Shown here: in pieces, positions 1 through 5,539 of the stretch
Numbering within the stretch: the stretch's first letter is position 1
Layout of the letters: every line of letters starts with the position of its first letter
From: DATKWD01 sp035529695
GTDB taxonomy: Bacteria; Actinomycetota; Acidimicrobiia; Acidimicrobiales; Salinilacustritrichaceae
DNA length: 5,539 nt
NCBI GenBank assembly: GCA_035529695.1
Contig: DATKWD010000014.1
Location: 1 to 5,539, forward strand
Direction: 5' to 3'
Position numbers and translations under genes: made by a program
Notes under the pieces: model-generated
What the model saw: only the letters and a program-made list of their open reading frames with translations
The model's database searches: none
Told to the model about the DNA's origin: nothing

Positions 1-1
1 G

Positions 2-1183
2 TTCCGGGGCCTCGGCGCCGCCTGGCTCGTGCTGAGCTTGTTCACCTACCCCTACGTCTACCTGCCGGTGGCCGCCCGTCTGGCCAACCTCTCGACCAGC
101 GTCGAAGAGAGCGCGCTCCTGCTGGGTGCATCCGAAGCGGCAGTGATCCGGCGCGTGGTGCTTCCGCAGATCTCGCGGGTCATGGCCGCGGGCGGCCTGC
201 TCGCGTTCCTCTACGCGCTGAGTGACTTCGGTGCGGTCCAGCTGCTCGGCTACGACACCCTCACCCGGGTGATCTTCGCGACCCGCCTTTCCGACCAGGC
301 CGTCTCGTTCACCTCGGCCACGATCGTCGTGCTGCTCGCCGTGGCGGTCGCATTCGGCGCGCGGCGCATCGGCGCACGATTCGGTCCCGAGCAACGGGCC
401 ACGTTGCGGGCGGGCCGCCACGTTCCCCTCGGCCCGTGGCGGTGGCCGGCGGTCGGGGTGGTCGCCACCCCGGTCGTCCTCGGACTCCTCGTCCCGATCT
501 GGTCGCTCGGTCTGTGGGCCGCCCGGGGCATCGCTGAGGGTCGGGTCGGGTTCGAACGACTCGTCGATCCCGCCGTCAACACGATCGTCGTCAGCCTCGT
601 CGCAGCGCTCGCCGGCATGGCCACGGTGCTCCCCGTCGCCTTGCTGACGACGCGCTACCGCAGCCGACTCGGCTCGCCGGTCTCGGTGTTCGTGCTCGCC
701 GGCTATGCGGTCCCCGGCCTGGTGGTCGCCTTGGCCCTCGTGTTCTGGTCGCTCAACACCCCTGGTCTCGGGTTCTTGTACCAGAGCTTTCCGCTCCTGA
801 TCGGTGCCTACGTGATCCACTTCGGCTCACAGGCGCTGGGCGGCGCCGAGGTCGCGGTCGCGTCGGTGCCGGGCTCGGTGCGCGAGAGCGCCGACCTCCT
901 GGGCGCAGGCCGGCTGCGTCGCTTCTTCCACATCGAGCTCCCCCTGATGCGACCCGGGGTCACTGCGGGCGCCGGCCTGGTGTTGCTGTCGACGCTCAAG
1001 GAACTGCCGGCCACCCTCCTGCTGGCGCCGACCGGGTTCTCGACCCTCGCCACCTCGGTGTGGCAGTCGTTCGAGGACGGGTTCTTCGCCGAGGTCGGCC
1101 TCGCCAGCCTCGTGCTCATCGCGGTGGCCGGGACGCTGTCCTGGTTCCTGATCCTTCGTCGTCCCCACTCGATCGGCGCCTGA
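2..1183 (+). CDS. Ferric-iron-type ABC transporter permease, two-module (FbpB/SfuB-like), 5'-truncated
   Basis: This is the C-terminal 393 residues of an inner-membrane permease that would pass a substrate, most likely Fe(III) delivered by a periplasmic-type binding protein, using an ABC ATPase partner. The frame is open from base 2, so the start lies outside the window; the GTG at 29 is internal, because coherent membrane sequence (AAWLVLSLFTYPYVYLP) runs through it. Two EAA-type ATPase-contact loops are visible: EESALLLGAS at fragment residues 35-44 and RESADLLGAG at 294-303, each followed by a V/IxLP motif. They mark two fused permease modules, as in FbpB. About nine hydrophobic segments can be picked out. 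The C-terminal KELPATLLLAPTGFSTLAT segment is characteristic of iron permeases of this family. Full-length relatives are roughly 500-560 residues, so about 150 are missing. Binding protein and ATPase genes are not in the window. A thiamine or phosphonate permease of the same fold is the main alternative; substrate is inferred, the family is secure. Confidence 0.87.
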   Translation, partial: FRGLGAAWLVLSLFTYPYVYLPVAARLANLSTSVEESALLLGASEAAVIRRVVLPQISRVMAAGGLLAFLYALSDFGAVQLLGYDTLTRVIFATRLSDQAVSFTSATIVVLLAVAVAFGARRIGARFGPEQRATLRAGRHVPLGPWRWPAVGVVATPVVLGLLVPIWSLGLWAARGIAEGRVGFERLVDPAVNTIVVSLVAALAGMATVLPVALLTTRYRSRLGSPVSVFVLAGYAVPGLVVALALVFWSLNTPGLGFLYQSFPLLIGAYVIHFGSQALGGAEVAVASVPGSVRESADLLGAGRLRRFFHIELPLMRPGVTAGAGLVLLSTLKELPATLLLAPTGFSTLATSVWQSFEDGFFAEVGLASLVLIAVAGTLSWFLILRRPHSIGA

Positions 1184-1240
1184 CCCGAACCGGCACGCGG
1201 GCCAAAGGGGTGCGGGAGTGGCGGGTCGGCAGTGGGTCGG
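1184..1240. other. Convergent intergenic gap with G-tract cluster
   Basis: The permease stop (TGA, 1181-1183) and the SWIM-protein stop (TGA on the minus strand, 1243-1241) face each other across 57 bases. I find no convincing intrinsic terminator: only short GC pairings and no T-run on either strand. The plus strand carries G-tracts at 1207-1210, 1214-1216, 1223-1225 and 1234-1236, separated by 3, 6 and 8 bases, which loosely fits a G-quadruplex pattern. Termination here may be Rho-dependent or bidirectional, but that is inference. Confidence 0.5.
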
Positions 1241-2404
1241 TCAGCCGAGGAGATCGTCGATGTCGCCGCTCGGTTCGGTGGTGAGCAACCAACGGCCCGA
1301 CGGCTTCTCGAACCGATACCACAGACCCTGCGGACTGAGACGGAACTGGAGGTCCTTGCCCACCGTGATCCGATTCGACCGGACCCGCAGCTGAGCATCG
1401 CGGAACCCGGCGTCGACGAGCCTCTCCTTGGCCGCCGCCATGGTCAGCACGGGCGCCTGCCAGGCCGGCGCGTCGAGCATGTCGACCCCGCCGGCACCAC
1501 CCATCTCCCACGCAGACGCCTGCGCCTCGAGCGCCGCCGGGAGGACGCCGGAACGAAAGGCGAGCGTCGGCAGCTCGCGCTCGTCGGCCGAGGCCGCTCG
1601 GCGCGCGAGGTCGGCATGTGCGTCGAGGTCGAGCGCCGACGATCCGGTGCCCGCGAGGATGGCCCACGCACGGCGGGCGGCGTCGGTCACCAGTAGTTCG
1701 AGGCCGGGACGGTCGAAGGGTGCATCGCGGGGCGGGTCGCTCGGCCAGGCGGCCGGCCGACCAGGCCCGCCGTCGGGGCGGTGCGGGATCGACGGGAGCG
1801 AACCGGGCTCGCGGCGCCACGCATCCCTGGCCACGACGCCTTGCGCTGCGGGCCCCGAAGCCCTTCCGCCTTGTGCGCCATTGCCCGATCGGCGGGCTCG
1901 GATGGCGTCGATCAGCTCGGTCCGGCTCATCCCACGGAGCTCGAGCAGCAGAAACGGGTCGGCGTCGAGCGCCGTGGCGACCGCGTAGCAGACCGCGGCG
2001 GCGTGCTTGCACGGCTCGGCATCGTCGGGGCAGCTACAGGCGGTGCGCAGCTCGCCCGATGCCGGGAGCAGCTCGACCTCGACCGACTGCGCATCGGCGA
2101 CGATCTCGGGCGAGAGCTCGCCTTCGAGCAGCGCCGCGGCGTGGGCGGCTTTGGCAACGATGGCGTCGAGAACGCAATCCCACTCGTCGTCGCGGAACTC
2201 GCGGACGGTGAGCAGCACGTCATAGGGCTCGAGGCGGCTGCCGATCACCTTTCCACGCACCTCGCCCGACCCGAACTGCAGCTCGCCTGCGTGGCCTCGC
2301 CGGGCGTAGGTCCGGCCACGTGGCAGCCGGTTGGGATCGTGGACGGCGCGCTTCTCGAGCGCGTCGATCCACGCCTTGCCCCACCACGTGCTGCCGAAGG
2401 CCAT
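1241..2404 (-). CDS. SWIM zinc-finger protein, partner of SNF2 ATPase
   Basis: A 387-residue protein. The SWIM signature is visible as C123-S-C125-x6-C132-K-H134 (CSCPDDAEPCKH), the CxCx(n)CxH zinc ligand set of this domain, which is proposed to bind DNA or proteins. The N-terminus (MAFGSTWWGKAW, then LPRGRTYARRG at 27-37) matches the usual opening of bacterial SWIM-family proteins, with residues 38-120 forming the conserved lead-in to the zinc site. A Gly/Pro/Arg/Ala-rich stretch at about 171-235 looks like a flexible linker. Residues 236-305 are helix-rich. The C-terminal 320-387 region, with LQFRLSPQGLWYRFEKPSG, looks like a small separate beta-rich domain that I cannot name. The ATG at 2404 was chosen because it fits family N-termini, follows a GGAGGG ribosome binding site, and overlaps the stop of the upstream ATPase gene in a TGATG. 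The open frame extends 79 codons further upstream, but that part is antisense-like shadow over the ATPase gene. No catalytic domain is seen; a role alongside the ATPase is inferred from context. Confidence 0.9.
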   Translation of the reverse strand: MAFGSTWWGKAWIDALEKRAVHDPNRLPRGRTYARRGHAGELQFGSGEVRGKVIGSRLEPYDVLLTVREFRDDEWDCVLDAIVAKAAHAAALLEGELSPEIVADAQSVEVELLPASGELRTACSCPDDAEPCKHAAAVCYAVATALDADPFLLLELRGMSRTELIDAIRARRSGNGAQGGRASGPAAQGVVARDAWRREPGSLPSIPHRPDGGPGRPAAWPSDPPRDAPFDRPGLELLVTDAARRAWAILAGTGSSALDLDAHADLARRAASADERELPTLAFRSGVLPAALEAQASAWEMGGAGGVDMLDAPAWQAPVLTMAAAKERLVDAGFRDAQLRVRSNRITVGKDLQFRLSPQGLWYRFEKPSGRWLLTTEPSGDIDDLLG

Positions 2405-5211
2405 CAGCCCTCCACCGCCAGGGCGACCAGGTCGGCGAGCTCGTCGTCGGTCAGCTCGCTCACCCACGCCTCGCCGCCACCGACCACCGATTCGGCCAGG
2501 GCACGCTTGGACTCGAGGATCACGGCGATGCGCTCTTCGAGGGTCCCTTCGCAGATGAGACGGTGGACCTGCACGGGCCGGTCCTGGCCGATCCGCCACG
2601 CCCGGTCGCTCGCTTGATCTTCGACTGCCGGGTTCCACCACCGGTCGTAGTGGATCACGTGGGTCGCCTGGGTCAGGTTGAGACCGCTGCCCCCGGCCTT
2701 GAGCGAGATCACGAAGACCCTCGGCTCACCGGCCTGGAACGAGTCGACCATCTCCTGACGCTTGCCGACCGGCAGTGAGCCGTGGAGGAACTGGGCGGCG
2801 ATGCCCATCCGCGTGAACTGGGCCTCGAGCAGGCGCCCCATCACGACGTACTGCGTGAACACCAACACCGAGTCGTCCTCGTCGGTGATGACCTGGACCA
2901 GATCGGACACGGCGGCGAGCTTGCCCGAGCGGCCCTCGATCGGTTCGTCCTGCCCGAGGTACTGGGCCGGGTGGTTGCAGATCTGCTTGAGCGCGGTCAG
3001 CAGCTTGAGCACCAGACCGCGCCGGCCGATGCCTTCGGCCTCGGCGACATCGGTGAGCAGCTCGGCCACCACCGCCTTGTAGAGCGTCGCCTGCTCGGCC
3101 GTGAGCCCGACGAACACGTCGGTCTCGGTCTTGGGAGGCAGGTCGGGGACGATGTCGGGGTCGGACTTGCGGCGACGCAGGAGGAACGGGCGCACGATCA
3201 TCGACAGGCGCTTGGTCACCGCCTCGTCCTGTTCTCGCTCGATCGGGATGGCGACGTGCTGGCGGAACGACGACAGGCTCCCCAACAGGCCGGGAGTCGT
3301 CCAGTCGAGGAGTGCCCACAGATCGGTGAGTCGGTTCTCGACCGGAGTGCCGGTCAGCGCGAAGCGGGCCTGTGCACCGATGCGGCGCAGTGCCCGCGCC
3401 GTACGCGACTCGGGGTTCTTGACCGCCTGTGCCTCGTCGGCCACGACCAGGTCCCACCGGACCTCGTCGAGCGTGTCAGCGTCGCGCCGGGCGACGCCGT
3501 AGGTGGTCACGATGATCTCGTCGGGCCCGACCTCGCCGAGATCGCGGCCGGTCCCGTGGTGGCGGCGGACCGGCACGCCGGGACAGAACCGGGCGGCCTC
3601 GCGCTCCCAGTTGCTCATGAGCGTGGCCGGGCAGACCACGAGCATCGGACCCGCGGCGGGCAACGGCCGGCGGGCGAGGTGCAGGGCCAGCATCTGGACC
3701 GTCTTGCCGAGCCCCATGTCGTCGGCGAGCACGCCACCGAGTCCGAGGGCCGCCATCTCATTGAGCCAGGCGAGCCCGCGCTTCTGATAGGGCCGGAGTT
3801 CGGCGAGCAGGCCCTCGGGCTCGTCCTGCGAACGGTCGGTGGTGAACGTCGCCAACCGATCGGCGATGTCGAGCAGCGGCTGGTCGATCTCGGCGTCGAT
3901 CTCCTCGCCGTCGATCACGAGGGTGCCGGTGAGCGCAGCGGCCACGACGTTGCCGGTGGCGATCGATGTGCGTTCGCGCAGGCGGCTCAGCCGGTTGGGG
4001 TCGGCACGGACCCAGCGCCCCCGCATCCGCACCATCGGACGCTTCGCCTCGGCCAAGGCCGTCAGCTCGGCGTCGGTGAGCTCTTCTCCGTCGACGGCCG
4101 CCCGCCAACGGAGCTCGCCCAGCGCCGACAACGTCAGCTCGCCGCTGCGTTCGCCAGGCTCGTCGACGAACGGCGTCGAGACCACCGGGCGAAGGTCGAT
4201 CGGGCGGAAGACCTCGGCCGGCCACAGCACCGGCAAGCCGGCGGCGGCGAGGTCGTCGGCGACGGGACCGAACAGCTGGTCGACCTCGAGGTCGTCGAGC
4301 TCGATGCGGTCGGGTCTCGCCTGATCGAGCAGTCGGGTCAGTGGCGCCCACGCCCGCGATGCCCTGCGGAGGGTGACGAGCAGATCGGTGTCGACCTCGT
4401 CGCCGAAGCGGGCCAGCACCGACGGATCGGCATCCCACAGGTCCGACGCCGCCAGGATCAGCCCCGGGTCGACGGCGCTCTGCACCTCGATCACGGCTTC
4501 GATGACCGCCTCGGGATCATCGGGCAGGTCGACCCGCAGATGAGCCAGGGCGTTGCCGCCGGCACCTGCGACGGCCGACCGCAACCAGGCCCTCTGGTCG
4601 GCCACGTCGACCGAGCTCTCGATGTCGGGGGCGGCGAAGGCCTCGAACCCGGTCGCCGTGACCGCCGACGCCGTGCGCAGGAAGGTGTCGGCCACGGCAT
4701 CGAGGAACGCGCGCACCGTGAGGGCCGGATCGGCGATCCGCCGGGGGTTGGTCCCCAGCTCGCTGACGGCATGAGCTGCGGCCGGGAGCGCACCGACCAG
4801 CGACTCGATGAGCACCAGGTCGGCGGGGTCGAGCGGACCCAGCCGCCACGTGTCGGCATCGTCGGAGCCGATGGCCGGGAGCACCCGCCCGCGAGCGATC
4901 AGGTCGAGCGCCACCTTGGTGGCGGCCGACCAGGCCCGCACCGATGCCGTGACCGGAGCGCTGGCCGGCAACGTGGCCAGCGGGTCGATCAGGTCGCGCA
5001 GCTCGCCGATCGTGGCCGGGACCGCCTTGCCACGGATCTGCGAACCTGCGGGAACGGCCATCTCGACGACCTGGTGGCAGTTGGTCGCCGTGACCCCCGG
5101 ACCCCACAGCAGGAGCGACCCGTCCCGACCGTGCTCGCCGGCGAGGAACGTGGCCTCGAGGTCCGGCTCCAGCAGTGGCATCCGGTCGACGCTAACGAGC
5201 AGCAGTGACAC
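2404..5211 (-). CDS. SNF2/SWI2-family DEAD/DEAH-box helicase-like ATPase (HelZ-like)
   Basis: A 935-residue protein of the bacterial SNF2 type: an ATP-driven translocase that moves along double-stranded nucleic acid and displaces or remodels bound protein, acting in the cytoplasm on the nucleoid or RNA polymerase complexes. The C-terminal motor is complete: LRPYQKRGLAWL (472-483), Walker A DDMGLGKT (497-504), Ia LVVCPATLMSNW (524-535), Walker B DEAQ (592-595), motif III LTGTPVENRL (619-628), the LLRRRKSD linker (677-684), motif IV VLVFTQY (782-788), V SLKAGGSGLNLT (836-847) and VI QASDRAWRIGQDRPV (866-880). Residues about 340-440, with PMVRMRGRWV (392-401), match the SNF2-associated region (DUF3670 type) of bacterial HelZ-like proteins. 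Residues 1-330 have the usual opening (LEATFLAG, then GSLLLWGPG) but otherwise no motif I recognise. The frame opens with GTG at 5211, four codons after an in-frame TGA; ATG at 5181 is an alternative start, and neither has a clear Shine-Dalgarno. Its stop overlaps the SWIM gene start. Family assignment is secure; cellular role is unknown. Confidence 0.93.
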   Translation of the reverse strand: MSLLLVSVDRMPLLEPDLEATFLAGEHGRDGSLLLWGPGVTATNCHQVVEMAVPAGSQIRGKAVPATIGELRDLIDPLATLPASAPVTASVRAWSAATKVALDLIARGRVLPAIGSDDADTWRLGPLDPADLVLIESLVGALPAAAHAVSELGTNPRRIADPALTVRAFLDAVADTFLRTASAVTATGFEAFAAPDIESSVDVADQRAWLRSAVAGAGGNALAHLRVDLPDDPEAVIEAVIEVQSAVDPGLILAASDLWDADPSVLARFGDEVDTDLLVTLRRASRAWAPLTRLLDQARPDRIELDDLEVDQLFGPVADDLAAAGLPVLWPAEVFRPIDLRPVVSTPFVDEPGERSGELTLSALGELRWRAAVDGEELTDAELTALAEAKRPMVRMRGRWVRADPNRLSRLRERTSIATGNVVAAALTGTLVIDGEEIDAEIDQPLLDIADRLATFTTDRSQDEPEGLLAELRPYQKRGLAWLNEMAALGLGGVLADDMGLGKTVQMLALHLARRPLPAAGPMLVVCPATLMSNWEREAARFCPGVPVRRHHGTGRDLGEVGPDEIIVTTYGVARRDADTLDEVRWDLVVADEAQAVKNPESRTARALRRIGAQARFALTGTPVENRLTDLWALLDWTTPGLLGSLSSFRQHVAIPIEREQDEAVTKRLSMIVRPFLLRRRKSDPDIVPDLPPKTETDVFVGLTAEQATLYKAVVAELLTDVAEAEGIGRRGLVLKLLTALKQICNHPAQYLGQDEPIEGRSGKLAAVSDLVQVITDEDDSVLVFTQYVVMGRLLEAQFTRMGIAAQFLHGSLPVGKRQEMVDSFQAGEPRVFVISLKAGGSGLNLTQATHVIHYDRWWNPAVEDQASDRAWRIGQDRPVQVHRLICEGTLEERIAVILESKRALAESVVGGGEAWVSELTDDELADLVALAVEG
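2405..2414 (-). promoter_or_regulatory. Ribosome binding site and coupling junction for the SWIM gene
   Basis: On the minus strand the last codons of the ATPase gene read GTG GAG GGC TGA. They contain GGAGGG (2413-2408) three bases before the ATG at 2404, and the A of the TGA is the A of that ATG. The Shine-Dalgarno sequence is strong though slightly close to the start. The arrangement suggests that ribosomes finishing the ATPase restart directly on the SWIM gene. Confidence 0.8.
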
Positions 5212-5264
5212 TTCAGCCGTTCAGCCCGGTCGGGACCGTGCCGCATCCGGGCAACATGGCCCGT
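5212..5264 (-). other. Leader region upstream of the ATPase gene
   Basis: This 53-bp stretch lies between the ATPase start and the repeat array. No recognisable -10/-35 pair or ribosome binding site is visible. It holds two small dyads: CGGTC-gg-GACCG (5227-5238) and CGGGC-aacatg-GCCCG (5248-5263), a 5-bp stem with a 6-base loop. Either could be an operator half or a minor hairpin in the leader transcript, but dyads of this size are common at this GC content, so I put little weight on them. Confidence 0.3.
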
Positions 5265-5324
5265 CCCGGTTCAACACCAACCGAACTTCGCGCACCCGGT
5301 TCAAGCCCAGCCGAACTTCGCGCA
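5265..5324. repeat. Tandem pair of 30-bp direct repeats
   Basis: Unit 1 (5265-5294) and unit 2 (5295-5324) abut exactly and agree at 27 of 30 positions; all differences fall in a central spacer (positions 14-19 of the unit). Both begin CCCGGTTCAA and end CCGAACTTCGCGCA, and a third partial start (CCCGGG) follows at 5325. In each unit CGGTT faces AACCG (unit 1) or AGCCG (unit 2) across 7 bases, so each can form a small hairpin of its own, the second with a G-T wobble on the plus strand. Confidence 0.9.
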
Positions 5325-5348
5325 CCCGGGTGACCCGTCTCGCTGGAC

Positions 5349-5396
5349 TGCACGAGGTTCGGGTCTGGGTCCGTTGACTGCGCGAAGTTGGTTGGT
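5349..5396. repeat. Degenerate inverted copies of the 30-bp unit
   Basis: Two further copies lie on the opposite strand, again 30 bp apart. One starts at 5349 (TGCACGAGGTTCGG, the reverse complement of the unit end with two changes). The other starts at 5379 (TGCGCGAAGTTGGTTGGT, one base deleted). Both are preceded by GAC. The 5349 copy carries a CTGGG spacer that complements unit 2, while the 5379 copy carries GGTTGGT, which complements unit 1, so the order is mirrored. Similarity stops at the stop codon of the gene fragment on the right (5398-5396). Confidence 0.8.
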
Positions 5397-5539
5397 CAGA
5401 TGGTGCGGTAGTCGCCGAAGGGGGCGTCTCGCTCCTGGAGGGCCTGGGTGAGGCCCTTCTCGGCGACCTTGGCGATGAAGGCGTCCATGCTCGGCTGCTT
5501 GATGCCGAGCGAACAGAGCTCGGTGCCCGATCGGATGGC
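5396..5539 (-). CDS. C-terminal fragment of an unidentified protein, possibly crotonase/enoyl-CoA hydratase family
   Basis: Reading the minus strand from the window edge gives 47 uninterrupted codons ending in TGA at 5398-5396. The translation begins AIRSGTELCSLGIKQPSMDA and ends LQERDAPFGDYRTI. G/C-rich third positions and a sensible amphipathic composition support real coding. The helical tail with an ERDAPFGDYR ending resembles the C-termini of some actinobacterial crotonase-fold proteins (enoyl-CoA hydratase/isomerase), which would act on acyl-CoA thioesters, but no catalytic residues are in view and this is a weak resemblance. The start lies outside the window. The gene is codirectional with the ATPase gene, 184 bp upstream of it, separated by the repeat array, so a shared transcript is possible but not indicated. 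Confidence 0.6.
   Translation of the reverse strand, partial: AIRSGTELCSLGIKQPSMDAFIAKVAEKGLTQALQERDAPFGDYRTI

Larger units (their letters stand above)
5265..5396 (-). terminator. Candidate long nested hairpin between genes (terminator or structured leader)
   Basis: Taken together, the direct and inverted units can fold as one long imperfect stem with arms of about 50-60 bases around a loop near 5325-5348. In the minus-strand transcript CCAACC-AACTTCGCGCA directly after the upstream stop pairs with TGCGCGAAGTT-c-GGTTGG of unit 1, with a single bulge, and the inner units pair less perfectly. Its position right after a stop codon and ahead of the ATPase gene suits an RNA-level terminator or processing/attenuation element. 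There is no U-run, so a classic intrinsic terminator is not shown. A mobile palindromic repeat that settled in the gap is the main alternative. Confidence 0.4.

Noticed and set aside
29..1183. GTG at 29 as the true start of the permease
   Set aside because: The frame is open to the window edge, upstream residues continue a membrane segment, and starting here would leave the first permease module incomplete.
1781..2617. A 278-codon plus-strand open frame opposite the SWIM gene and the SNF2 3' end
   Set aside because: It spans two real minus-strand genes, lacks domain features, and has the same antisense-shadow composition.
2405..2641. A 79-codon upstream extension of the SWIM protein
   Set aside because: The added residues are Arg/Pro/Gly-rich shadow of the ATPase gene, whereas the ATG at 2404 has a ribosome binding site and a family-like N-terminus.
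2782..5208. An 808-codon open frame on the plus strand opposite the SNF2 gene
   Set aside because: It is rich in Arg, Gly, His, Gln and Asp, with no recognisable domain, and mirrors the frame of a gene with a complete motif set. Long antisense frames arise readily in GC-rich coding DNA.
1241..5211. Phage-defence island centred on the SNF2 helicase (DISARM-like)
   Set aside because: No methyltransferase, nuclease, phospholipase D or DUF1998-type partner is present. The ATPase is of the common HelZ-like/SWIM-linked kind and the flanking genes look like ordinary metabolism and transport.
5269..5316. LexA/SOS-type boxes from alternating GTTC and GAAC words
   Set aside because: The actinobacterial LexA site has GAAC and GTTC four bases apart; here the gaps are 10 to 12 bases and follow simply from the repeat period.
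5265..5324. CRISPR array
   Set aside because: The repeats abut with no unique spacers, there are only two direct units, and no cas gene is present.

Overview
The window reads as chromosomal DNA of a GC-rich actinobacterium; Acidimicrobiia or a related lineage is my guess from composition and protein flavour, and nothing in the sequence proves it. Codon third positions are almost all G or C, genes abut or overlap, and long open frames occur on the strand opposite the real genes, as expected at this base composition.

Layout from left to right: (1) the 3' part of a plus-strand gene for a two-module ferric-iron-type ABC transporter permease (2-1183, 5' end outside the window). (2) A 57-bp gap between convergent gene ends (1184-1240), with a run of G-tracts. 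(3) On the minus strand, a SWIM zinc-finger protein (2404-1241), directly downstream of (4) a large SNF2/SWI2-family helicase-like ATPase (5211-2404). The two reading frames overlap by one base (TGATG), so they are very probably one translationally coupled unit. (5) A roughly 185-bp gap (5212-5395) whose right two thirds holds an orderly repeat structure: two tandem 30-bp units and, on the other side of a short loop, two degenerate inverted copies in mirrored order. (6) The last 47 codons of another minus-strand gene (5539-5396), possibly a crotonase/enoyl-CoA hydratase family member, whose stop codon coincides with the edge of the inverted repeat.

How the parts work together: the SNF2 ATPase carries a complete motor and an N-terminal half that includes the SNF2-associated region typical of bacterial HelZ-like proteins. 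The SWIM protein supplies a CxC...CxH zinc-binding module of a type known to occur with SNF2 ATPases, so a two-component nucleoprotein-remodelling machine is the natural inference; its biological role is not evident from the window. The iron permease converges on this pair and is presumably unrelated to it. The most unusual non-coding object is the nested inverted-repeat array between the last-gene fragment and the ATPase gene. I see no CRISPR array, tRNA or rRNA gene, transposase, or recognisable defence system.
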